A DNA stretch of 22,373 bases from an uncultured Alphaproteobacteria bacterium (GTDB lineage Bacteria; Pseudomonadota; Alphaproteobacteria; RF32; CAG-239), in contig CAJUCZ010000009.1 in the NCBI GenBank assembly GCA_910585375.1, positions 1-22,373 of the forward strand, given 5' to 3'. The notes under the pieces are model-generated. The model worked only from the letters and a program-made list of their open reading frames with translations. It searched no databases and was not told the origin of the DNA. Shown piece after piece: positions 1-7,846 of the stretch (positions are counted from its first letter, which is position 1; every line of letters starts with the position of its first letter). The position numbers were made by a program, and so were the translations under genes.

Positions 1-356
1 GCGGTACAAGACAGTGCTGCGGGTCTTGTTATACTCCGCCTCCGTCTTCCGGTAATTCCGGCGGTTCAGGCGGAGGTTCAGGATCTGGTTCAGGAAGCGG
101 GAACAACCCTGATGACTGTAAACCAGGAACAACGACAAATTGGCAAGAAGCCTCTTGCGCAGGATGGTGCGATACAAACTGGGGAAAACCAGAATTAGGT
201 CAATATATTGTATGTGAACAACGGAAATATTGTACAACCTATGCAGGGAATTCTAAACAAGTAGATACAACTTGGTATTTTGCCGATGGCCCGTGGCCAA
301 CATATGAAGAATGTACTAAGAATCGTACAGCATACAATCGTTGCGGTGGATGTTGA
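1..356 (+). CDS. Cysteine-rich secreted protein, 3' fragment
   Basis: The gene enters from outside the window; its frame begins at base 3 and ends at TGA 354-356, giving about 117 visible residues. The visible part starts with a CCGSC segment, then a Pro/Ser stretch and a low-complexity Gly/Ser linker (about residues 17-34). A C-terminal domain follows with cysteines in DDC, ASC, AGWC, IVC, KYC, EEC and a terminal RCGGC. The Gly/Ser linker looks like a spacer between extracellular domains. Composition and cysteine density match the cysteine-rich secreted genes at 9925 and 17706-20381, so I place it in the same broad class, but the C-terminal domain is not clearly homologous to theirs. I recognise no named family. 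The N-terminus, any signal peptide and total length cannot be seen. Confidence 0.8.
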   Translation, partial: GTRQCCGSCYTPPPSSGNSGGSGGGSGSGSGSGNNPDDCKPGTTTNWQEASCAGWCDTNWGKPELGQYIVCEQRKYCTTYAGNSKQVDTTWYFADGPWPTYEECTKNRTAYNRCGGC

Positions 357-387
357 TATCCATAACTTACAATCTCTCCGCTCATCA

Positions 388-428
388 AATGGCTGTTTCC
401 AGACACAAAAACAGCCATTATATTTTTT
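388..428 (+). terminator. Rho-independent terminator shared by convergent genes
   Basis: An 11-bp perfect stem (388-398 with 409-419) encloses a 10-base loop and is followed by a T-rich run at 421-428. It lies 32 bases after the stop of the cysteine-rich gene. The fmt stop codon sits inside the T-run, so the hairpin probably ends transcripts from both sides. Confidence 0.8.
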
Positions 429-1344
429 ACTTCAAAACCGTACCTTCGGCAAATTCAAAGCCGCGGAGCAATTCTTCCACAGGCATTGCCCTTTTCCCTT
501 GCCGCTGAATTTCTGTCACAAACAACATTCCGGGATTACACTCAATCAGCAAACCGCTGTCATTAGGCACCAATGCCCCCGGTTCCATTCCGGCATTATC
601 ATCCAAAACCTCAGTCGCAAAAACCTTAAATCTTTCACCGTTATATTCAAAATATGCTCCCGGATACGGATTAAACGCCCGTATTTTACGTTCCAATACA
701 AGTGCCGGCTGATTAAAATCCAACTTTGCCTCAGACTTTTCCAATTTTCTTGCATAACAAGCCAATGCATTATCTTGTTTTTCCGGCTTCAAACTATCTA
801 TATTTTGCAAAGCTTCCAAAATCAAATTTTTACCGGTTTCTGCCAACTTGTCATGCAAAATCTCACCGGTTGTATTCGCCTCAATCGCCACCTCGCCTTT
901 GAGCAGCATATCTCCGGTATCAAGCCCCTCATCAACTTGCATAATTGTCACACCGGACTTTTCGTCTCCTGCCTCAATTGCCCGCTGTATCGGTGCAGCA
1001 CCGCGCCACCGCGGCAACAAAGAGGCATGAATATTAATAACCCCTTTCGGAAACATCTCCAAAACAGCCTTGGGCAAAATCAGACCATAAGCAGCCACAA
1101 CCGCAATATCAGCTCCCAGCGCACGCAATTCTTCCTGAGCTTCGGCTTTTTTCAAAGACAACGGTATTTTTACGGGAATTTCAAGAGCTTCGGCCGCCAG
1201 ATTAACCGGTGTTTTCAAAATTTTGTTTCCGCGCCCGGCCTCCCGCGGCGGCTGTGTATACACGCAAACAACCTCATGTTCTGCCGCAATGGCCTGCAAT
1301 GCCGGTACGGCAAAATCCGGCGTTCCCATAAAAACAATTTTCAT
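427..1344 (-). CDS. fmt: Methionyl-tRNA formyltransferase
   Basis: Formylates the amino group of initiator Met-tRNA using 10-formyltetrahydrofolate, in the cytoplasm. The 305-residue product has the N-terminal Rossmann start KIVFMGTPDFAVPAL, the conserved HASLLPRWRGAAPIQ segment (107-120 region) and the LDTGDML motif. These place the family's catalytic triad at Asn104, His106 and Asp142. The C-terminal OB-like domain is complete and the length is normal. The ATG overlaps the TAA of def by one base (TAATG), so translation is probably coupled. Def later removes the formyl group that Fmt adds, so the pair is functionally linked. Confidence 0.97.
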   Translation of the reverse strand: MKIVFMGTPDFAVPALQAIAAEHEVVCVYTQPPREAGRGNKILKTPVNLAAEALEIPVKIPLSLKKAEAQEELRALGADIAVVAAYGLILPKAVLEMFPKGVINIHASLLPRWRGAAPIQRAIEAGDEKSGVTIMQVDEGLDTGDMLLKGEVAIEANTTGEILHDKLAETGKNLILEALQNIDSLKPEKQDNALACYARKLEKSEAKLDFNQPALVLERKIRAFNPYPGAYFEYNGERFKVFATEVLDDNAGMEPGALVPNDSGLLIECNPGMLFVTEIQRQGKRAMPVEELLRGFEFAEGTVLK

Positions 1345-1877
1345 TATTCACCTGCCCGTTCTTTGCGCATTTTTTCAAGTTTTTTAACCAACATCTGACG
1401 CTTCAGCCGGCTGATACGGTCAATATAAAGAATGCCGTCCAAATGGTCAATTTCATGCTGCAGCACAATCGCCAGAAAATCATCCGTTTCTACAATATGC
1501 TCTTTACCGTCAACATCCTGATATTTGACCTTGATTGCCGCAAAACGCTCCACTTCGGCACGCTGCTCGGGAACCGATAAGCAGCCTTCCGTACCGCAAA
1601 CTTTTTCTTCAGATTTCCAGACAATTTCCGGATTCACCAGATACATCGGATTACCTGGTTTATTACCTTCGTCATCACGTTCATAATCAATGACAATCAT
1701 GCGTTTTGAAATACCGACCTGCGGAGCGGCTAAACCAACGCCGACTTCCTCATACATTGTCTCAAGCATGTCATCCAATGTTTTGCGGAGCTCTTCACCG
1801 AATTCTTCCGGCGCAACCGGAACGGACTTCTTTTTCAAAATCGAATGCGGATATTCATATACCTTTAATTTTGCCAT
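1344..1877 (-). CDS. def: Peptide deformylase
   Basis: Removes the formyl group from the N-terminal Met of new proteins; an iron/zinc metalloenzyme. All three family motifs are visible in the 177 residues: GVGLAAPQ (46-53), EGCLS (97-101, metal ligand Cys99) and HEIDH (141-145, ligands His141 and His145, catalytic Glu142). I chose the ATG at 1877 rather than an upstream in-frame ATG at 1904. An AGGA ribosome-binding site lies about six bases before 1877, and family members begin near MAKLKVYEYP. The stop overlaps the fmt start. Upstream lies a long repeat-containing gap, so def-fmt may have its own promoter; each repeat copy carries a TATAAT on this strand but I see no good -35. Confidence 0.97.
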   Translation of the reverse strand: MAKLKVYEYPHSILKKKSVPVAPEEFGEELRKTLDDMLETMYEEVGVGLAAPQVGISKRMIVIDYERDDEGNKPGNPMYLVNPEIVWKSEEKVCGTEGCLSVPEQRAEVERFAAIKVKYQDVDGKEHIVETDDFLAIVLQHEIDHLDGILYIDRISRLKRQMLVKKLEKMRKERAGE

Positions 1878-1904
1878 TTTTTTCCTGTTTTTAATTTGCT
1901 TCAA

Positions 1905-2136
1905 TTCAAAACCATATAAAATTGCTCTAATGCCCCATTATACGCTTACCGCAGATAAGCGGAGAATAAGGTTAGTAGAGTGATTTCTAATGGCGAGAAA
2001 AATTTTAGTGTACAAAGTAGTACATGAATTTTTCAAAACCATATAAAATTGCTCTAATGCCCCATTATACGCTTACCGCAGATAAGCGGAGAATGAGGTT
2101 GGTAGAGTGATTTCTAATGGCGAGAAAAATTTTAGT
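1905..2136. repeat. Tandem pair of 105-bp intergenic repeats
   Basis: Two almost identical units (1905-2009 and 2032-2136) lie 127 bp apart, with only a few differences such as AATAAGGTTAG versus AATGAGGTTGG. Each contains a hairpin CGCTTA-N7-TAAGCG and, on the minus strand, a TATAAT. No open reading frame with a credible start is evident. The units sit between nusB and def, where an operon would normally have little spacing. They could be a mobile palindromic element, or they could carry processing or promoter signals for def-fmt. I do not recognise the family. Confidence 0.85.
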
Positions 2137-2146
2137 AACTGCTAAG

Positions 2147-2228
2147 GAAAAATAACAATGATTTGTTATTTTTCTCTGCAAAGTCTTGACTTTCTTAATG
2201 AGAAAAGGATTGTGACAACTTCCTTTTC
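2147..2228. other. Cluster of three inverted repeats between repeat copies
   Basis: Three inverted repeats lie in a row. The first is a perfect 12-bp AT-rich stem at 2147-2158/2163-2174 with a four-base loop. The second is the short palindrome AAAGTCTTGACTTT around 2180-2193. The third is GAAAAGGA/TCCTTTTC at 2202-2209/2221-2228. The spacer is otherwise non-coding. The symmetric hairpins suggest structured RNA or the remains of a small mobile element; no transposase is present. Confidence 0.6.
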
Positions 2229-2252
2229 GAATTTAGAAACTCAAGCAGCAGA

Positions 2253-2310
2253 GTACATGAATTTTTCGAGACCATGTAAAATCGCTCTAATAACCCATTA
2301 TACGCTTATC
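2253..2310. repeat. Third, partial repeat copy overlapping the nusB 3' end
   Basis: About 58 bp matches the GTACATGAATTTTT...TACGCTTA part of the repeat units upstream (compare 2020-2077), with several mismatches. It lacks the right-hand part of the unit. The nusB stop codon (2306-2308) lies within the matching segment, so the repeat abuts or has replaced the original end of nusB. Confidence 0.75.
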
Positions 2311-2791
2311 TGACTTCTTTTGCAATCTGATCCAACAAAGCATTTACCATTTTGGGTTCGTTTTTGGAGAAGAACGCATAAGCCAAATCAACATATTCTT
2401 GAATAATAACTTTAGCATCAATATCCAACGTATTGATTAATTCATAAACGGCACAAAGCAACAATGCCCGCAAAGTCCCGTCCAGACGTTCAAAAGACCA
2501 ACCCTGCTTAAGATAATGTTCCAAAGATTTTTCAATATATTCTTTTCTGGTTTGTACGCCGCGGGCAATCTCTGCAAAATAGTTGGTATCCATTTCTTCC
2601 ACTTCCAGCAGTTCTTCTTTGTGGTGCAACTCATCGTCTTCAATCACATACCGCCCGACATCACCCCTCACAAAGTCGCGGACGACCTCGTCAACCGGCA
2701 ACTGCCCGTATTCAATCATATAAGTTGCCTGCACTGCTGCCAATCTGGCACCGGATTTCATTTTTATTTTTTTAGAAACAAATTTTTCCAT
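2306..2791 (-). CDS. nusB: Transcription antitermination protein NusB
   Basis: Binds boxA RNA with NusE (ribosomal protein S10) to support antitermination on rRNA operons. The 161-residue product has the family's N-terminal RLAAVQATYMIEYG segment (about 17-30), a central helical region containing LDGTLRALLLCAVYEL, and the C-terminal signature IIQEYVDLAYAFF followed by MVNALLDQIAKEV. Its start lies 11 bases after the nrdR stop, consistent with an operon. The C-terminal codons run into an intergenic repeat, yet the length is normal. In many alphaproteobacteria nusB follows the riboflavin genes; those are absent here. Confidence 0.95.
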   Translation of the reverse strand: MEKFVSKKIKMKSGARLAAVQATYMIEYGQLPVDEVVRDFVRGDVGRYVIEDDELHHKEELLEVEEMDTNYFAEIARGVQTRKEYIEKSLEHYLKQGWSFERLDGTLRALLLCAVYELINTLDIDAKVIIQEYVDLAYAFFSKNEPKMVNALLDQIAKEVR

Positions 2792-2802
2792 AATTTTCCT
2801 CG

Positions 2803-3291
2803 TTATTCTGCCGCATTTCCGGTTTCTGATTCCGGTCGGGCAAGTTTGTCAATGGTTTCCACAAAATCTTCAAAATCTTTCACTTCGCGAAAATCTTTAT
2901 ATACCGATGCAAAACGGATATAAGCAATATGATCAAGTCTGGATAAAGCCTCCATCACATATTCGCCGATAACGCGCGAAGAAATTTCATTCTCACCGGA
3001 GGTTTCCAGCCGCCGCTGAATAGAGTTGACAATTTTCTCCACTCTTTCGGGATTCACCGGCCGCTTGCGCACCGAAATCTGAATCGAACGCGCTAACTTG
3101 TCACGGTCAAACATTGTTTTTTCACCGTTTTTTTTAATAACGACCAATTCGCGCAATTGTACCCGCTCAAAAGTCGTAAAGCGCGACCCGCATTCCGGAC
3201 ACTCGCGCCGCCGGCGAATGGCCGTATTATCATCGGCATTGCGGGAATCTTTAACCTGCGTATCATCGCATCCGCAAAAAGGACATTTCAT
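2803..3291 (-). CDS. nrdR: Transcriptional repressor NrdR
   Basis: Zinc-finger and ATP-cone repressor of ribonucleotide reductase genes that senses ATP/dATP. The 162-residue product opens with MKCPFCGCDDTQVKDSR. It has a zinc ribbon (Cys3, Cys6, Cys31, Cys34), a CPECGSRFTTFER motif and an ATP-cone domain from about residue 49 to 139. Its ATG overlaps the murF stop by four bases (ATGA), indicating translational coupling. The tail after the ATP cone is acidic and slightly longer than in the E. coli protein. Confidence 0.97.
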   Translation of the reverse strand: MKCPFCGCDDTQVKDSRNADDNTAIRRRRECPECGSRFTTFERVQLRELVVIKKNGEKTMFDRDKLARSIQISVRKRPVNPERVEKIVNSIQRRLETSGENEISSRVIGEYVMEALSRLDHIAYIRFASVYKDFREVKDFEDFVETIDKLARPESETGNAAE

Positions 3292-4616
3292 GCCTCTACG
3301 TCTCCCTGTTTGATTAAACTTTCAGCCACCTGATAAAGTTTTGAAGAATATCTGGCTCCTTTTATAAGGACAATATCGTTATTTTGCAACAACTTATTTA
3401 ACAAAAACTCATCTAAACCTTCTTTATTTTCAAAATAATGCGTTTCCATACGCTCCGGCAGCTGCGCCAGCATATCTTTCATCTCGGGACAAACGCCGAC
3501 CGCCACGTCAATATCCGTTGCCGCCAGCGCCTTGCCGATTTCAATATGCCGCGCTTGCGAAGTCTCTCCGAGTTCGGCCATTTTGCCCAGCACAACCACC
3601 TTGCGGCCGGATACTTTTCTTTTGCCGAGCGTTTCTATCGCCAGTTTCATGGCTTCCGGCTGACCGGAATAACTGTCATCGACAAGGGTATAAACACCGC
3701 CGGCAAAATGAAGTTTCCATTCACGCCCGCGCCCATCCAACGCGCCAAAGTCTTTAACAAATTCCTGCGCCTTTTTGACATCAAGCCCCAAAAGCTGAAC
3801 CACCTTTAAGGCACAGAGGGCATTATATGTGTAATGCTCGCCTTCCTGCGCCGTTTCAAAATGAAAATCCGCCAAATCGGCCTTGCCGAACGTAACGACT
3901 TTCGCTCCCTGCTCTTCCGCCCGTTTTTGCAAAAGGGCGGCAAAATTCGTATCACCGTTGACCAGCGCATAACCGCCTTTTTTCAACCCTTGAAATATCT
4001 CGGCCTTAGCCTCGGCAATACCTTCAAAATTTTCAAAAAACTCAATATGCATAGGATAAACATTGGTAATAACGGCCATATCCGGCTGAACATAAGAAAC
4101 CAGCCCGGCAATTTCGCCTTTGGCGCTCATTCCCATTTCTATCACGGCAAAATCAGCGTCCATATCCAAATCGCACAAAGTTCTCGGCACGCCGATAAAG
4201 TTATTGAAATTTCCCGAAGTTGCATAAACCTTCCCGAATTTTTCCAGCAAAAATTTTATTTCTTCCTTAGTCGTCGTCTTGCCTGAACTTCCGGTCAGAC
4301 CGACAACGGTTCCCTTAAACAAAGAACGGTTATAAGCACCGATAAGCCCGAAAGCCTTTGTCGTATCATTTACCACAACCTGCCTTGCCGGATCGGCTCC
4401 GTCAACAATATGCTCGACCAAAACCAGCGCCGCCCCTTGCCGCAAAACTTCCGGCACAAACTGATGCGCATCAAACTTCTCGCCGCGGATGGCAATAAAC
4501 AAATCGCCGGACCGGACGAGCCGGCTGTCCGTTGTCACATTTTTGATTGTACAATCAACAACCTGTGATGAAGACCCGACAATTTCCGTTAATTTTTTTG
4601 AGCTGATTTCCTGCAT
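3288..4616 (-). CDS. murF: UDP-MurNAc-tripeptide--D-alanyl-D-alanine ligase
   Basis: Joins D-Ala-D-Ala to the UDP-MurNAc-tripeptide in cytoplasmic peptidoglycan precursor synthesis, using ATP. The 442-residue protein has the three-domain Mur ligase layout. An N-terminal domain has TDSRLVRSGDLFIAIRGEKFD (29-49 region). The P-loop is GLTGSSGKTTTKE (107-119), followed by SGNFNNFIGVP (134-144) and the EMGMSAKGEI segment (160-169). The C-terminal domain includes the DDSYSGQPEAM motif typical of MurF. I chose the ATG at 4616: a longer in-frame extension to 4814 has no family support, would run into the ankyrin gene, and lies upstream of the predicted promoter. An AAGGA site precedes 4616. It is the first gene of murF-nrdR-nusB. 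MurF next to nrdR is unusual, since mur genes normally sit in the dcw cluster. Confidence 0.95.
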   Translation of the reverse strand: MQEISSKKLTEIVGSSSQVVDCTIKNVTTDSRLVRSGDLFIAIRGEKFDAHQFVPEVLRQGAALVLVEHIVDGADPARQVVVNDTTKAFGLIGAYNRSLFKGTVVGLTGSSGKTTTKEEIKFLLEKFGKVYATSGNFNNFIGVPRTLCDLDMDADFAVIEMGMSAKGEIAGLVSYVQPDMAVITNVYPMHIEFFENFEGIAEAKAEIFQGLKKGGYALVNGDTNFAALLQKRAEEQGAKVVTFGKADLADFHFETAQEGEHYTYNALCALKVVQLLGLDVKKAQEFVKDFGALDGRGREWKLHFAGGVYTLVDDSYSGQPEAMKLAIETLGKRKVSGRKVVVLGKMAELGETSQARHIEIGKALAATDIDVAVGVCPEMKDMLAQLPERMETHYFENKEGLDEFLLNKLLQNNDIVLIKGARYSSKLYQVAESLIKQGDVEA

Positions 4617-4643
4617 TTCCGATTTCCTTTTCAGACTCCGGAC

Positions 4644-4672
4644 AATATACCAAAAGCGGTCGGAAATTACAA
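4644..4672 (-). promoter_or_regulatory. Sigma-70-type promoter for murF-nrdR-nusB
   Basis: On the minus strand a -35 TTGTAA (4667-4672) and a -10 TATATT (4644-4649) are separated by exactly 17 bases. The expected transcription start lies about 20 bases before the murF ATG. It sits in the gap after the ankyrin gene, so murF need not depend on readthrough. Confidence 0.65.
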
Positions 4673-4704
4673 GCAAAATTCCCGTTTCTCCGGCCGTTTT
4701 TTCG

Positions 4705-6483
4705 TTACAAACGCTGCAAAAGCACGCTGTCTTTGAATATCGGGCTTTTCTGCATAATCGTTTTGACGGTCTTTCCGTCATCGTCTTCCGCAGAAACGTC
4801 TGCACCTGCGTCAAGCAGTATCCGTATAAATTCTTCCCGCTGTTCTTTTTCCAGATTAATCGATGCTGCCGTCATCAGCGCCGTCCAACCCTGACAATCA
4901 CGCCGGTTAACATCCGCACCATACGCCAGCAGCAGCTTCAGCAGCCTGACATTGGCAAAAACTGCCGCATTAAAAATCACACCCTGATTCCTAAGGCCGA
5001 CAGCATGAACATCTGCCCCGTTATCCAACAGAAAACGCACCGTTTCTATAATATCTCCGTCCAAATAAGGACTGTCTTCTTTCTGACAAACGGCAGCCAG
5101 AAGCGGCGTCTTTTCCGAACCGTCCCGGACATTAACATCGGCACCGGCACCAAGAAGCAGTTTTACGGCCGGCAAATTTGCCCGCTCTGCCGCCAAATGA
5201 AGCACTGTCCGCCCCTCATAATCGGAAACGCTGGCGTCGGCGCCGTGCTTCAACAAAAGTTCCAGCCGGTCTGTCGTCTTGTCAAACAAAGCCTCCCAAA
5301 GCACGCTCCGCCTGTATTCGTTTAAAACACCAACATCAGCTCCGGCAGCAATAAACTTTTCCGTCAGCAAAGCATCGTTGTACAGCAAAAAAAGCGACGT
5401 GCTGCCAAGACAATCCCGATGATTAATGTCAAAACCGCAGGCCAGAAGCTTGTCCAGATATTTGCCGTCGTCAACTTTTGCCAGTGTTACAAAACGGCTG
5501 TTAATATCATACAGGCTTTCCTTCCATTCAGAAACCTGCTCCGCCGTCAAATGCTCCAAAGTCTGCCGCACGTCGGCAGGTTTTGTCCCCCGCTCCAAAC
5601 GCGCTTCAAAATCGCTGACCATATCTTTCAACAGCGGGTTAACAGCAAGATAATCTCCCGCTGTCAGGCCGTTATCGTCTTTCAGGGAAGTATCAGCCCC
5701 CCAGAACAAAAGCCTGTCAATACACAACCTGCGCTTTTCTATAACACCGCGCGGATTCTGGCAAACCTGCATCAATGCGCTCATACCGTAACAATCAACC
5801 GCATTCACCTCGGCACCATGTTGTTTCAACAGTTCTGCCAGTTCGACATTATCCGCCCGCAATGCCGCCATCAACGGCGTATTGCCCAAAATATCGCGGC
5901 TGTTTACATCCGCCCCCCTGTCCAAAAGCAGTTCCAGAATTTTCCAAACGTCTTCCACTTTTTCTTTTGCCGAAAAACCGAAAGCCAGCCGCCGTACCGC
6001 CATAAACAAAGCCGTCTCGCCTTTCTTGCCTTTGGCTTCCAAATCAGCTCCGGCCGCAAGCAACACTTCTGCAGCGGCTCCGGCTGCCGACGTAACGGCC
6101 TCCATCAACGGCGTCCTCTCAAAATATCCCCGCCCGTTCACCTCGGCTCCGGCCTCCAACAACAGTTTTATATTCTCCGCATTATTATCTTGCACACACC
6201 GAAACAGCGGAACCTGCCCGAAACGATTACAAATATCAATTTTTGCCCCGTTTGCCAGCATCTCCCGCATAACCGGAGCCGGCGCATTGCATAAAGAAAA
6301 CAACGGCGTTGTTCCGTTAATGCCGCCATGGTTGATGTCAAAACCCAGCTCAGTCAACCGCGCAATATGCCGTCCGTCATCAATCTTTGCCAGCTTGACA
6401 AACCGGCGGTTAATATTATAAAGGGAACGCTTCCAACCTGCCACAATTTCCGGCGTCAGTTTTTCAATCTCATATTCCGTCAT
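4705..6483 (-). CDS. Ankyrin-repeat protein with internal duplication
   Basis: The 592-residue protein consists largely of ankyrin repeats (recurring patterns such as LLLEAGAEVN, GNTPLMAAL, LLLDNGADVHA). Ankyrin stacks mediate protein-protein contact. It has two halves: residues 9-300 and 312-592 both open with the same non-ankyrin cap (LTPEIVAGWKRSLYNINRRF versus LTAEQVSEWKESLYDINSRF, each followed by a DDG and GFDINH motif). This indicates duplication of a whole cap-plus-ankyrin unit. No signal peptide or membrane segment is visible, so it is cytoplasmic unless exported by a signal I cannot see. I chose the ATG at 6483 because AGGAAGA lies seven bases upstream. It follows glyA, but a terminator and possible promoter separate them. 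Target unknown. Confidence 0.93.
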   Translation of the reverse strand: MTEYEIEKLTPEIVAGWKRSLYNINRRFVKLAKIDDGRHIARLTELGFDINHGGINGTTPLFSLCNAPAPVMREMLANGAKIDICNRFGQVPLFRCVQDNNAENIKLLLEAGAEVNGRGYFERTPLMEAVTSAAGAAAEVLLAAGADLEAKGKKGETALFMAVRRLAFGFSAKEKVEDVWKILELLLDRGADVNSRDILGNTPLMAALRADNVELAELLKQHGAEVNAVDCYGMSALMQVCQNPRGVIEKRRLCIDRLLFWGADTSLKDDNGLTAGDYLAVNPLLKDMVSDFEARLERGTKPADVRQTLEHLTAEQVSEWKESLYDINSRFVTLAKVDDGKYLDKLLACGFDINHRDCLGSTSLFLLYNDALLTEKFIAAGADVGVLNEYRRSVLWEALFDKTTDRLELLLKHGADASVSDYEGRTVLHLAAERANLPAVKLLLGAGADVNVRDGSEKTPLLAAVCQKEDSPYLDGDIIETVRFLLDNGADVHAVGLRNQGVIFNAAVFANVRLLKLLLAYGADVNRRDCQGWTALMTAASINLEKEQREEFIRILLDAGADVSAEDDDGKTVKTIMQKSPIFKDSVLLQRL

Positions 6484-6509
6484 GCTTCTTCCTGATAAAT
6501 AATAACATT

Positions 6510-6538
6510 TACATATCATAAAGAAGTCTGAAAAACAA
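6510..6538 (-). promoter_or_regulatory. Possible promoter of the ankyrin gene
   Basis: A -35-like TTGTTT (6533-6538) and -10-like TATGTA (6510-6515) are 17 bases apart on the minus strand, just downstream of the glyA terminator. Both hexamers are imperfect, so this is tentative. Confidence 0.4.
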
Positions 6539-6540
6539 GC

Positions 6541-6566
6541 AAAGAAAAAGCCCCCGTCAGGGGAGC
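6541..6566 (-). terminator. Rho-independent terminator after glyA
   Basis: On the minus strand a GC-rich hairpin (GCTCCCC/GGGGGC, with one G-T pair) is followed by TTTTTCTTT. It lies about 12 bases past the glyA TAG and would end the rpiB-glyA transcript before the ankyrin gene. Confidence 0.8.
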
Positions 6567-6578
6567 CCGTTCTTGCAA

Positions 6579-7844
6579 CTACTGGTAAATCGGAAACTGC
6601 TTACACAGGGAAATCACTTTTTCTTTGGTATCCTGCAACACTTTTTCCACATAACTTTCATCGCCGGCAGACAATGCGTCAATCACATCGCCGATCCAAT
6701 TGCCGATCTGCTCAAATTCTTTTTCCTTAAAACCGCGGGTTGTTCCGGCCGGCGTTCCGACACGAATTCCCGACGTAACTTTCGGCGGCATCGGATCAAA
6801 AGGAATGGCATTTTTATTACAGGTAATGTTTGCACGCCCCAAAGCCTTGTCTACCACATCTCCGGTCAGATTTTTCGGCCGCAGGTCAACCAAAAGCAAA
6901 TGCGTATCCGTCCCGCCGGAAACCAAATCCAGCCCGCGTTTTTTCAACGTCTCACCCAGCACTTTGGCGTTTTTCACCACCTGCGCGGCATATGCCTTAA
7001 ATTGCGGCGTCAAATCTTCGCCAAAGCATACGGCCTTTCCGGCAATCACATGCACCAGCGGTCCGCCCTGCGTCCCCGGAAAAATTGCCGAATTGATCTT
7101 TTGGGCAATATTCTCATTATTGGTCAGAATCATTCCGCCGCGCGGCCCGCGCAAAGTTTTATGCGTTGTTGTCGTCACCACGTCCGCCCAGTTCAACGGA
7201 TTCGGATGCACGCCGCCGGCCACCAGTCCGGCAAAATGCGCCATATCTACCATCAAATAAGCCCCAACCTTAGCGGCAATCTCTTTAAAGCGCGCAAAGT
7301 CAATTATTCGCGGATAAGCCGAGCCGCCGGCAATAATCAGCTTCGGACGATTTTCAACGGCCAGACGTTCAACTTCGCCATAATCAATCAAACCCGTTTC
7401 TTTCCTAACACCATACTGCACGGCTTTCAGCCATTTTCCGGAAATTGAAACTTTGGAACCGTGCGTTAAATGGCCGCCGGCATCCAGAGCCATTCCCATA
7501 ATAACGTCACCCGGCTGCAGCAATGCGGCATAAACCGCCGTATTGGCCTGAGAACCGGAATGCGGCTGAACATTTGCAAATTTGGCATCAAACAATTTTT
7601 TAGCACGCTCAATCGCCAAATCTTCTACAATATCAACATATTCACAGCCGCCGTAATAACGCTTGTGCGGATAACCTTCGGCATATTTATTGGTCAAAAC
7701 GGATCCCTGAGCCTCCAACACTGCCGGAGAAACAATATTCTCCGAAGCAATCAGCTCAATCTGATTCTGCTGGCGTTTTTTTTCCAGTTCAATCGCCTCA
7801 AAAATCGCACGGTCTTCCTGTTGCAAATTCTTTGTAAAATCCAT
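6579..7844 (-). CDS. glyA: Serine hydroxymethyltransferase
   Basis: PLP enzyme that interconverts serine and glycine and supplies 5,10-methylene-tetrahydrofolate. The 421-residue product has normal length. Visible family motifs are LIASENIVSPAVLEAQGS (31-48), KYAEGYPHKRYYGGCEYVD (53-71) and DMAHFAGLVAGG (200-211). The PLP-binding motif is TTTTHKTLRGPRGG with Schiff-base Lys229. A GGGAGAA ribosome-binding site overlaps the end of rpiB, whose stop is only two bases before the glyA ATG, so the two genes form an operon. Its folate product is chemically upstream of the Fmt cofactor. Confidence 0.98.
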   Translation of the reverse strand: MDFTKNLQQEDRAIFEAIELEKKRQQNQIELIASENIVSPAVLEAQGSVLTNKYAEGYPHKRYYGGCEYVDIVEDLAIERAKKLFDAKFANVQPHSGSQANTAVYAALLQPGDVIMGMALDAGGHLTHGSKVSISGKWLKAVQYGVRKETGLIDYGEVERLAVENRPKLIIAGGSAYPRIIDFARFKEIAAKVGAYLMVDMAHFAGLVAGGVHPNPLNWADVVTTTTHKTLRGPRGGMILTNNENIAQKINSAIFPGTQGGPLVHVIAGKAVCFGEDLTPQFKAYAAQVVKNAKVLGETLKKRGLDLVSGGTDTHLLLVDLRPKNLTGDVVDKALGRANITCNKNAIPFDPMPPKVTSGIRVGTPAGTTRGFKEKEFEQIGNWIGDVIDALSAGDESYVEKVLQDTKEKVISLCKQFPIYQ

Positions 7845-7846
7845 TT

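Noticed and set aside
280..1398. 372-residue plus-strand frame across fmt
   Set aside because: Antisense shadow of fmt, which has full family motifs; the shadow translation shows no domain.
1905..2310. CRISPR array
   Set aside because: Only two full units of 105 bp with a 22-bp gap and a third partial copy; unit length and spacing do not fit CRISPR, and no cas genes are present.
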